A stretch of DNA of 5,145 nucleotides from F-183 sp036502165 (GCA_036502165.1 DASXZC010000534.1:1-5145); one strand, 5' to 3'. Numbered from the stretch's first letter, positions 1 through 5,145 are shown. Numbers and translations are program-made. The notes: generated by a model from the letters alone, not told the origin.

Positions 1-674
1 TGCGGACCGATCTGACGGAATTTCGCGCTCAGGCCTCCCAGATCGGCGCCTGGCATCACGATCGGCGGCAGGATGTGCATGGGAATTCCCGCGTCCTCGA
101 TGATCGGCGACCAGCAGCGCCGGTGGCAATCGATCATTTGCGTCGTCGTCGCGTTCGAGTATTCACAAACGGCGACTCCGCCGGTGAGCCAATAATTCAT
201 GAGGTCCGGCATGGTCAGGAACAGCGCCGCGCGCTCATCGACCGTCGTTGAGTGCAGTTGATAGAGCGTGTTGATCTGCATGAACTGTATGCCGGTCGCC
301 TGGTACAGGCGCGAGCGGCCGAGCTTCTCAATGAGCGGCTGCATGACGCCATCCGTGCGTGAGTCGCGATAGCAATACGGCTCGCCAATCAGATCGCCGT
401 TCGCATCGAGCAGCGCGTAGTCGACGCCCCACGTATCGACTCCGACGGAGTCGAGCCGCGAGGTGTGTTGGCCCGCGTTCCGCAATCCTTCTTCGAGAGC
501 CGCGCGAAGGAGCGCAGTGTTCCAGCGGAGTCCGCCCGCAGTTTGGACCGGTTCATTGCGAAAGCGATGGATCTCGTGGATCGAAAGACGTCCGTCTGAA
601 AGGGTGCCGAGGATAGCGCGGCCGCTGGTCGCACCGAGGTCGAGGGCCAACGACGTGGTTGCTGAAATGCCCAC
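1..674 (-). CDS. rhaB: Rhamnulokinase, N-terminal part (runs off left edge)
   Basis: ATP-dependent sugar kinase of the FGGY family that phosphorylates L-rhamnulose to L-rhamnulose 1-phosphate in the cytoplasm, the second step of rhamnose catabolism. The minus-strand frame reads 224 codons to the window edge, about 45% of a normal RhaB (roughly 490 residues). Visible motifs are the nucleotide-binding loop ALDLGATSGRAILG (residues 10-23), HRFRNEPV (36-43), GVDTWGVDYALLD (78-90), PYCYRDSRTDG (99-109), YQATGIQFMQINTLYQL (124-140), MPDLMNYWLTG (155-165) and EYSNATTTQ (171-179). This closely follows the E. coli RhaB pattern, so the substrate call is firm. The C-terminal domain with the catalytic Asp lies outside the window. 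The start is GTG at 674-672; an in-frame TAA immediately precedes it (677-675), so no earlier start is possible. No clear Shine-Dalgarno is visible. The gene is divergent from the esterase gene, 37 bp away. Confidence 0.93.
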   Translation of the reverse strand, partial: MGISATTSLALDLGATSGRAILGTLSDGRLSIHEIHRFRNEPVQTAGGLRWNTALLRAALEEGLRNAGQHTSRLDSVGVDTWGVDYALLDANGDLIGEPYCYRDSRTDGVMQPLIEKLGRSRLYQATGIQFMQINTLYQLHSTTVDERAALFLTMPDLMNYWLTGGVAVCEYSNATTTQMIDCHRRCWSPIIEDAGIPMHILPPIVMPGADLGGLSAKFRQIGP

Positions 675-711
675 TTACAGCCCAAGATAGCAGGCTTCCC
701 TGTACGATGGG

Positions 712-840
712 ATGGTGACTTCGCGCAGAGCTTTACTGGCGGCGGCGCTGAGTTTTGGATGCCGGCGTGGGATCGGCCAAGAGGGCGCGCGACTGCACGC
801 TTCGCCGAAGAAAGGCAGGCGTTCCGCGCCTGCCGCAGGC
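712..840 (+). pseudogene. Out-of-frame N-terminus (Tat-like leader) of the esterase gene
   Basis: The frame starting at ATG 712 encodes about 43 residues that look like the real N-terminus of the downstream hydrolase. These are MVTSRRALLAAALSFGCRR, a twin-arginine-like leader (S-R-R-A-L-L plus a short hydrophobic stretch, with a Cys at residue 17), then GARLHASPKKGRRSAPAAG. That second part resembles the pre-catalytic segment of secreted esterases, which normally runs into a 'G-L-x-x-L ... D-x-x-L-Y-V-P' strand. Here that strand (LRSLHIRKTRDAQLYVP) is in the other frame. Adding one base next to 'ggc' at 838-840 would join the two, as G-L-R-S-L, into a protein of about 245 residues. The original frame hits a stop at 925-927. 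Whether this is a true mutation or a sequencing/assembly error cannot be told from the sequence. The junction is inference; the Tat-like motif and the frame switch are directly visible. Confidence 0.6.
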
Positions 841-1448
841 TGCGTTCGTTGCACATCCGCAAGACGCGCGATGCGCAGTTGTATGTTCCGAAGGCGGCTG
901 CGACCGGCGATGCCGCACCGCTGCTGATGTATTTGCATGGCGCCACCGGATCGGAGGAAGAAGGCATCCGCCGGCTGCGTGAGTTTTCGGACGACTTCGG
1001 GTTCATCCTGCTCTCGCCGGGCTCGACCGGCCAGCGTTGGGATGCGATCCGCGGCGAGTACGGTCCGGATGTGCGGATGCTCAATGCGGCTCTAGAGCGG
1101 ACGTTCGACTTCTGCAATATCGATCCGAAGCGAGTCTGCGTTTGCGGATTCTCGGACGGAGGATCCTACGCACTCGGAATCGGTCTTGCGAATGGAGATT
1201 TATTCCGCTCGTTGATCGCGTTCTCGCCCGGGTTCGTGCCCGCTGGTTTTGAGCCGGACGGCCATCCGCGAATATTTATTTCGCACGGCACTGAGGACCG
1301 CATCCTGCCGATCGATGAGTGCAGCCGGAGGATGGTTCCCGAGTTCAAACGCCGCGGTTATGAGGTTACGTTCCGCGAGTTCAAAGGCCCGCACACCGTG
1401 CCGCACGACATCTGTGAAGAGGCGCTGCGCTGGTTCCTCAATTCTTAG
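759..1448 (+). CDS. Alpha/beta hydrolase (esterase/phospholipase-like), 5' end probably frameshifted
   Basis: Serine hydrolase of the alpha/beta-hydrolase fold, closest in style to the phospholipase/carboxylesterase and PHB-depolymerase-like esterases. The substrate is unknown; an ester is the likely bond. In the 229-residue frame from ATG 759, the oxyanion-hole strand is LLMYLHGATGS (55-65), the nucleophile elbow is GFSDGG (Ser132), the acid is in HGTEDRILPI (Asp180), and the base is in GPHTVPHD (His212). All three catalytic positions are present in the usual order and spacing. Residues 1-27 of this frame (MPAWDRPRGRATARF...) are Arg-rich and resemble no enzyme N-terminus. The more believable start is ATG 712 in another frame, with a Tat-like export signal, so the product was probably periplasmic or exported. 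If the frameshift is real, the catalytic domain could only be made from an internal start such as 759, without the signal. The 3' end overlaps the convergent peptidase gene by 4 bp. Confidence 0.8.
   Translation: MPAWDRPRGRATARFAEERQAFRACRRLRSLHIRKTRDAQLYVPKAAATGDAAPLLMYLHGATGSEEEGIRRLREFSDDFGFILLSPGSTGQRWDAIRGEYGPDVRMLNAALERTFDFCNIDPKRVCVCGFSDGGSYALGIGLANGDLFRSLIAFSPGFVPAGFEPDGHPRIFISHGTEDRILPIDECSRRMVPEFKRRGYEVTFREFKGPHTVPHDICEEALRWFLNS
814..834 (+). repeat. Perfect 8-bp inverted repeat (hairpin) at the frame break
   Basis: The arms ggcaggcg (814-821) and cgcctgcc (827-834) pair perfectly around the 5-base loop ttccg. A second, overlapping pairing is possible between gcctg (828-832) and caggc (836-840). 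The hairpin sits directly before the point where the esterase reading frame must change. Stable GC stems and the short repeated 'gcaggc' (815-820 and 835-840 region) are typical places for small deletions or for base-calling errors. No T-tract follows, so it is not a terminator. Confidence 0.6.
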
Positions 1449-3058
1449 TGATGCAGGATCTGCTCTGCGGTGACGTCCACAGGAAGGATGTCCACTGGAA
1501 CTCCAGATAGTCCTTCGATCGCCTTCGCCACCGGAGGACGTACGACCGCGAGCGAATCGAGCATCTTCTTCGCCGCCGCATAGTTGCCTTGCGCCTCGAT
1601 CGTGAGGATCTCGTGCGACAGGTCCCGCACGACGCTCGCGATGCGATCGAAATTGATAGAGAACCGGCCATCCGCGCCGAGGCGGACTGCATCGTGATCC
1701 ATTAGATAGTTCAACTGCATAGCCGTGCCGCGGCCGTGCGCTTCGACTGTGCCAAAGCGGAGGGAACGGAACATTGACGCCAGGTACGTCGTGTACAGCT
1801 TGTGTTCGTTGTGCGGGAGTTGGCCGTGATCGAACATGTATTGCAGCAAATAGAGGCCCGTCACGTCGGCCTTGGCCTCCTCGAGCGCGCTGTACAGTTC
1901 CTTCAGCGACTGCCGCACATTCTCGTGCGGACCAATTCCGTGCGACAGCTCGTGCGCCAGAATGTGCGTGAAGAACCACTCAAAGCTGAGATCCTCCTGG
2001 TCCTTCGCGCCGAGGACGCGGCGGGAGATCGGCACGAGTGCCTGGGCGAACTTCGCTTCCTGCACGTTCTTCATGAGGACTTGCTTGGTGCCTCGCTCGC
2101 GTACGATGCGTTCGTCGTTCGGAAGATTGTAGGCGGCAGTCATGACGCCGTGTGCCGCATCTCCAGCGGACAGAATCTGATTGACCACCGTGATCGGCGA
2201 AGCCGCGCCAATCTTGGGATTGCGGTACTTCGGATCCATCGGGAGATTGTTCTCGATCTCCTGCAGATGGCCCGCGAAGAACTTCAGCTTCTTGGTTTCC
2301 ACATCATCGCGGATGCTGACGTATGCTTCGAACGCGGCCTTGTAGCCGAACAGTTCGTCCGTGTACGTTTCATAGGGGCCGATGGTAACGTCGATGGTCG
2401 AGTCGAGATCCATCCAGGCGACATCGCTCGCGTAGTAGTTGTCGTCGAGGAAAGCGGCGGCGCGCAACGAGAGGAACTTCTTTAGAGATGCATTGGTCGT
2501 CAGCGCGGCGGCATCCTTCAATAACTGCGAAGCCTTGGGGAGTTCGACTCCATACTCGCGGCTATACGGAACGCTCACGAGCTTCTTCGACGCCGGATCG
2601 CGGCGGATCACGCTGAAGAATCCGATGTCCTTGGCGGGCCACGCTTCGAATTCGGCTCGCGTCATGTCCTCGGGATAGAAGTTCGCGCCGAGCGGTTTTC
2701 GCGCCGGCACTCCGGGCATGAAAGCGGTGTGGCCGTCGAGGTCCGACCAGGGTCCTTTATTGATCCAAAAATAGTTGAGGCGGGCTTTGCCGAGCGGCGA
2801 ATGGTCTTTCTGCAGCTTGTCGTAGAGCGCGATGTCGCCGCTCCAGAGTTGCTTCATATAAATGGTGTCGAGGAGCTTCGCGGCGTCCAGCAGTTTCGCG
2901 AGCGCCTGCCGGTCCGTCGCCGACAGCGACGAGACGTCGGCCTTGATGTCGGCCGGTTGAAAGCGGGCGGACATCCGGGCGAGATCGGGTTCGGCGGCAT
3001 GTATGGACGTCATCAATACCAGGGTAAGGGCAAACGGCAACCGGGCTGTAATTTGCAT
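1445..3058 (-). CDS. Exported M49-like (dipeptidyl peptidase III-like) zinc peptidase
   Basis: Probable zinc metallopeptidase of the M49 clan, in the branch that includes the peptidase half of plant Nudix hydrolase 3. It would cleave peptides, classically dipeptides from N-termini; its own substrate is unknown. Using ATG 3058 the product is 537 residues. It starts with a signal peptide, MQITARLPFALTLVLMTSIHAAEP, ending near residue 21-23. Family signatures are GPWSDLDGH (102-110), PLGANFYPEDMTRAEFEAW (122-140), HELSHGIGPHE (369-379) with zinc ligands His369 and His373 and catalytic Glu370, and LEEAKADVTGLY (392-403), which supplies the third, Glu ligand. The zinc motif is HEXXH rather than the HEXXGH usual in M49. 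I prefer 3058 over ATG 3088: 3058 has AAAAGG seven bases upstream and leaves a clean signal peptide, whereas 3088 has no ribosome-binding site and adds a charged tail. Divergent from the Nudix gene, 47 bp apart. Confidence 0.85.
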   Translation of the reverse strand: MQITARLPFALTLVLMTSIHAAEPDLARMSARFQPADIKADVSSLSATDRQALAKLLDAAKLLDTIYMKQLWSGDIALYDKLQKDHSPLGKARLNYFWINKGPWSDLDGHTAFMPGVPARKPLGANFYPEDMTRAEFEAWPAKDIGFFSVIRRDPASKKLVSVPYSREYGVELPKASQLLKDAAALTTNASLKKFLSLRAAAFLDDNYYASDVAWMDLDSTIDVTIGPYETYTDELFGYKAAFEAYVSIRDDVETKKLKFFAGHLQEIENNLPMDPKYRNPKIGAASPITVVNQILSAGDAAHGVMTAAYNLPNDERIVRERGTKQVLMKNVQEAKFAQALVPISRRVLGAKDQEDLSFEWFFTHILAHELSHGIGPHENVRQSLKELYSALEEAKADVTGLYLLQYMFDHGQLPHNEHKLYTTYLASMFRSLRFGTVEAHGRGTAMQLNYLMDHDAVRLGADGRFSINFDRIASVVRDLSHEILTIEAQGNYAAAKKMLDSLAVVRPPVAKAIEGLSGVPVDILPVDVTAEQILHH

Positions 3059-3065
3059 GAGGCGG

Positions 3066-3073
3066 CCTTTTCC
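3066..3073 (-). promoter_or_regulatory. Ribosome-binding site deciding the peptidase start
   Basis: On the minus strand GGAAAAGG reads from 3073 to 3066, ending seven bases before ATG 3058. The alternative in-frame ATG at 3088 is preceded by no purine-rich stretch. This favours 3058 as the true start and restores a normal signal peptide. The match to the anti-Shine-Dalgarno sequence is partial. Confidence 0.5.
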
Positions 3074-3078
3074 GTACA

Positions 3079-3085
3079 GTATAGT
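3079..3085. promoter_or_regulatory. Candidate overlapping divergent -10 elements
   Basis: The 47-bp gap between the peptidase and Nudix genes contains AGTATAGT-like sequence. On the minus strand it gives TATACT (3084 to 3079), with the ATG at 3058. On the plus strand it gives TATAGT (3080-3085), with the ATG at 3106. Each differs from TATAAT at one position, and each would give a leader of about 14 bases. I could not find a good -35 hexamer for either direction at 16-18 bp spacing, so this is only a candidate. If real, the two promoters would exclude each other. Confidence 0.3.
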
Positions 3086-3105
3086 CATAGCGTCGCACTT
3101 ACATT

Positions 3106-3498
3106 ATGGCGAAGAAACTGATCATGGCGGCGGGCGGTATCCTCGAGCGTAGGGGAGAGATCCTGCTGGTCCAGCGTCCGCGTTATCAGGACTGGAGCCT
3201 GCCGAAGGGGAAGCTCGACCGCGGGGAGACTCCGTTGCAGGCTGCGCTCAGGGAAGTGCATGAGGAGACCGGCTATCGTGCGAAGGCGCTCGGCTTCGCG
3301 GGGGCGTTCGGTTATGAAGTGAAGGGTGCGCCGAAGGTCGTCCTGTATTGGTTGATGAAGCCGATGAAGCAAGGGCCCATCCTCGATCCAGGAGAGGTTT
3401 GCGAATTGCGCTGGGTCAGCTTGCGTTCCGCGATGCGACTGATGACGTACGAGCGGGAACGGGATCTGGTCAAGCGAACGTTCGCGCCCACGCGCTGA
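3106..3498 (+). CDS. Nudix hydrolase, MutT1/Ap4A-hydrolase-like
   Basis: Small cytoplasmic Mg2+-dependent pyrophosphohydrolase that cleaves a nucleoside diphosphate linked to another moiety. The 130-residue product is one Nudix domain with a complete Nudix box, G-x5-E-x7-R-E-V-x-E-E-x-G-Y at residues 35-57 (Gly35, Glu41, Arg49, Glu50, Glu53, Glu54, Gly56). The lead-in AAGGILERRGEILLVQRP (8-25), then RYQDWSLPKGKLDRGE, resembles diadenosine polyphosphate hydrolases and the N-terminal domain of mycobacterial MutT1, but no C-terminal phosphatase domain is present. The exact substrate (oxidised nucleotide, Ap4A or other) cannot be told. ATG 3106 has no clear ribosome-binding site; Met7 (ATG 3124) would still leave the whole fold but trims the first strand. 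It is divergent from the peptidase gene, and its stop codon abuts the stop of the malectin gene. Confidence 0.88.
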   Translation: MAKKLIMAAGGILERRGEILLVQRPRYQDWSLPKGKLDRGETPLQAALREVHEETGYRAKALGFAGAFGYEVKGAPKVVLYWLMKPMKQGPILDPGEVCELRWVSLRSAMRLMTYERERDLVKRTFAPTR

Positions 3499-3506
3499 TC
3501 ACAGCG
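3493..3506. repeat. Short inverted repeat spanning two convergent stop codons
   Basis: CGCTG (3493-3497) and CAGCG (3502-3506) pair around the loop ATCA. The loop region holds both stops: TGA 3496-3498 on the plus strand and TGA 3501-3499 on the minus strand, together the palindrome TGATCA. It is the only candidate hairpin at this junction. With a 5-bp stem and no T-tract on either strand it is a poor intrinsic terminator, so a terminator role is only a possibility. Confidence 0.3.
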
Positions 3507-5055
3507 ACTGGTCGATGACTTCAATCGCGTTGAGCAGGGCCTTGTTGGCTTCGGCGTCGAAGCTGAAGACGAGCATGCCGTTGCGATCCGGCTCGAGATC
3601 GCGGAACGTTTTGATCTTCACCTGATCCGGTCCCGTGTCGGCGATCAGATCATAATGACGGAACAAGGGAACGGTGTTGCAGAAGACGCTGAAGACGCGC
3701 GTGCCGACTCCGCCCTCGCCAGGCCGACCGGGGCCAAGCCACGATTCCCACATATACAATGACGCCTGGTATTTCGCGCCGGCGACCACGGGGATCGCGT
3801 ACGTGAATTTCCCATATCGCTCGCCGCGGAAGATCTCGCCGTCAGGAACGCCGGGAGTGGTCGGACGAATGATGGACGATCCGCCGCGGAAATAATGATC
3901 CGGCTCCCAGATGCGTCCCTTCGAATCGCGATAGCGATGCGTGCGGCAGATGATGCGGACCGGCAGCGCCTGCTTTCCAGTGGCGGGTCTGATGATGATG
4001 GCGTTCACGAACGGCTCGCCTGTGGAGATCGCCTGCAGCTCGATGTGCAGCAGGCCATCCGCGGCTGGTGAGAGGCCGGTGACGATGCGCGATGTGGCGA
4101 GGTTCGGCTGCACCGTCTCCGCGATGATGTCCAATTCCGGCAGGACCGGGTCGCCATTGACGAGCACGCGGAACGGGCGCGAGAGTTCGCCGCCTTCGAG
4201 CGGATTGCCATCGCCGTACTCGGTCTCGGCGAAGAGGAGCTCCATCTGATAGATGCCCTGCTTGAGCGGAATCTGATAGCTCTGGTGGCCGACGCGCATC
4301 CCTCTAAAGACGTTGCGGTCGAAGCCTGCCGAGATGACTGCCGTCTGCACCTGCACCGCCTCGCCGCCCTTCGAATAGCGATCCCCGTCCCAAGTCTGGC
4401 CATAGCGGTCGACGTAAAGGCCCGGAGGACGTCCACAGAGGATCCTCTTTTCGTCGCCACTGGGCAAACTGGGCACCGGGCTCGTCGCGGAGACGTTCGA
4501 AAGGGGAGCAGTTTCAGGGATCGCGCCGGCGGAGACGCTCACCGGCCGTTGTCTCACAGCTAAGAACAGGCCTCCGGCGGCGATAAGCAGGATTGCCGCG
4601 GCGATCCACTGCATCGATTTGGGACGCTGCGGTGGAGGAGCGACAACCACGTCGGGAACAATCGCCACCGATTGTTCAGGTTCAGCGGTTTTTTCTGCAA
4701 CTTCCAGAGGTGTGGCTGCGTCTAAATATAGGAAGGTTGGACTGTATGATTTCTCAGGAATGAGAATCTGCATCCCAGCCTCGGTCCCTGTTCGATCGTT
4801 ATATTGTTTGAGACGGCGCCGCAGGCGGTGCATTTCGACCCGTACGATCGAGTCCTTCTTCTGGTCGAAGTCCGCTGGCCTTCCCAGTGCCTCTAAGGCA
4901 ATGTGGTACTCCTTGACTTGAGCTGATTCGCCGGCGAAGTACTTTTCGCACAGGTAACTCAGGATCCTGGTCAGGTTGGGTGAACGGCCGATTTCGGGGC
5001 TACCGACTGCCGCTCGCAGCGCTTCTCGTTCCCGTTCGTAGTTCGACGTACTCAT
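3499..5055 (-). CDS. Membrane-anchored tandem-malectin protein with N-terminal wHTH-like domain
   Basis: Predicted one-pass membrane protein. From ATG 5055 it is 518 residues. Residues 5-109 form a cytoplasmic module with the signatures KEYHIALEALGRPADFD, DSIVRVEMHRLRRRLKQY and IPEKSYSPTF. This module recurs at the N-terminus of many acidobacterial membrane proteins, and I infer a winged-helix-like, possibly DNA-binding, role. A Pro-rich linker leads to the membrane segment WIAAAILLIAAGGLFLAV (150-167), followed by R-Q-R. A Ser/Pro/Ala linker then precedes two malectin-like carbohydrate-binding domains, about 205-357 and 368-514. In ToxR/CadC fashion it could couple outside sugar binding to gene control; this is inference. 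An in-frame TTG at 5124, the first start after an in-frame TAA, would add 23 residues. I prefer ATG 5055 because the domain begins just after it, though neither start has a clear ribosome-binding site. The stop abuts the Nudix stop. Confidence 0.8.
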   Translation of the reverse strand: MSTSNYEREREALRAAVGSPEIGRSPNLTRILSYLCEKYFAGESAQVKEYHIALEALGRPADFDQKKDSIVRVEMHRLRRRLKQYNDRTGTEAGMQILIPEKSYSPTFLYLDAATPLEVAEKTAEPEQSVAIVPDVVVAPPPQRPKSMQWIAAAILLIAAGGLFLAVRQRPVSVSAGAIPETAPLSNVSATSPVPSLPSGDEKRILCGRPPGLYVDRYGQTWDGDRYSKGGEAVQVQTAVISAGFDRNVFRGMRVGHQSYQIPLKQGIYQMELLFAETEYGDGNPLEGGELSRPFRVLVNGDPVLPELDIIAETVQPNLATSRIVTGLSPAADGLLHIELQAISTGEPFVNAIIIRPATGKQALPVRIICRTHRYRDSKGRIWEPDHYFRGGSSIIRPTTPGVPDGEIFRGERYGKFTYAIPVVAGAKYQASLYMWESWLGPGRPGEGGVGTRVFSVFCNTVPLFRHYDLIADTGPDQVKIKTFRDLEPDRNGMLVFSFDAEANKALLNAIEVIDQSL

Positions 5056-5145
5056 GTTCGAAGCAAGTGGGAATAGTCTATCACACTCCTCGTAACGTGC
5101 TCGTAACGTCCTAAACGAATCCAATACATCAATGACTTACGGGTT
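5056..5145 (-). promoter_or_regulatory. Upstream region of the malectin gene (candidate promoter region)
   Basis: These bases lie upstream of ATG 5055 and reach the window edge. They remain open in frame back to TTG 5124, so part could be coding if that start is used. The region holds a tandem 11-bp-spaced repeat (5089-5109). I see no convincing -35/-10 pair. No other gene is visible here. Confidence 0.3.
5089..5109. repeat. Tandem direct repeat ctcgtaacgt, 11-bp period
   Basis: ctcgtaacgt occurs at 5089-5098 and again, identically, at 5100-5109. The period of 11 bp is about one helical turn, so two proteins could bind on the same face of the DNA. Each copy has the near-palindromic core CGTAACG. 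The pair lies 34-54 bp upstream of ATG 5055, a usual place for an operator. Autoregulation by the wHTH-like domain of the downstream gene is a guess. If TTG 5124 is the start, the repeat would instead be coding, as the T-L-R-A-R-Y-E segment. Confidence 0.5.

Noticed and set aside
808..834. Programmed -1 ribosomal frameshift (AAG AAA followed by the hairpin)
   Set aside because: The sequence before the stem is not an X-XXY-YYZ heptamer, the stem starts with no spacer, and a slip there would give E-R-Q-A-F-R-A-C instead of the more natural K-K-G-R-R-S-A-P-A-A-G before the break.
389..1117. Minus-strand open frame of 242 codons
   Set aside because: It overlaps the rhamnulokinase in another frame and the esterase on the opposite strand. 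The protein is rich in Arg/Ser with no recognisable motif, as expected of a shadow frame in GC-rich DNA.
1453..1463. Possible terminator hairpin gcag/ctgc after the esterase stop
   Set aside because: The stem is only 4 bp and no T-tract follows; it is also coding for the peptidase C-terminus.
1200..1979. Minus-strand open frame of 259 codons
   Set aside because: It lies in another frame of the peptidase gene and antisense to the esterase; composition is Arg/Gly/Ala-rich and no family is recognised.
1802..2485. Plus-strand open frame of 227 codons antisense to the peptidase gene
   Set aside because: It is a mirror of the strongly supported M49-like frame; its Val/Arg/Glu-rich text is the usual antisense product of that codon use.
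3059..3088. Start of the peptidase gene at ATG 3088
   Set aside because: It has no ribosome-binding site, would place the candidate -10 box inside the coding region, and adds ten residues in front of an otherwise standard signal peptide.
3474..3485. Perfect 12-bp palindrome gcgaacgttcgc near the end of the Nudix gene
   Set aside because: About one such palindrome is expected by chance in a window of this size, and it lies in coding sequence with no partner copy seen.
4005..4460. Minus-strand open frame of 151 codons inside the malectin gene
   Set aside because: It is an alternate frame made mostly of Ser, Arg and Ala, with no domain; the malectin frame fully explains this stretch.

Overview
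The window is ordinary chromosomal DNA from a moderately GC-rich bacterium. The gene content best fits an acidobacterium of the Solibacter/Bryobacter type. Reasons are a membrane-anchored malectin protein with an N-terminal 'K-E-Y ... D-S-I-V-R-V-E ... R-L-R' module, a secreted M49-like peptidase and a rhamnose-catabolic kinase. The taxonomic call is inference from protein style, not from a marker gene. I see no mobile element, RNA gene or CRISPR array.

Layout: five protein genes lie on strictly alternating strands. (1) 1-674, minus: N-terminal part of a rhamnulokinase (RhaB) that runs off the left edge. (2) 712-1448, plus: a Ser-Asp-His alpha/beta hydrolase. Its Tat-like leader is in a different frame from the catalytic body, so one base appears to be missing near 840. 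(3) 1445-3058, minus: an exported zinc peptidase of the M49 (dipeptidyl peptidase III-like) group, with the short HELSH form of the zinc motif. (4) 3106-3498, plus: a compact Nudix hydrolase with a perfect Nudix box. (5) 3499-5055 (possibly to 5124), minus: a single-pass membrane protein with a predicted cytoplasmic DNA-binding-like domain and two extracytoplasmic malectin domains.

The two divergent gaps are short (37 and 47 bp). The two convergent junctions have no spacer: a 4-bp overlap at 1445-1448, and adjacent stops inside the palindrome TGATCA at 3496-3501. Every gene is therefore probably its own transcription unit, and no operon is visible.

Functionally the window is a loose set of sugar-related and hydrolytic genes: rhamnulose phosphorylation, a possible carbohydrate-binding membrane sensor, an exported esterase and an exported peptidase. 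The points most worth following are the wHTH-TM-malectin-malectin architecture with an 11-bp direct repeat upstream of its gene, the divergent M49-like/Nudix pair that parallels the fused plant Nudix hydrolase 3, and the frameshifted esterase with a strong hairpin at the break.
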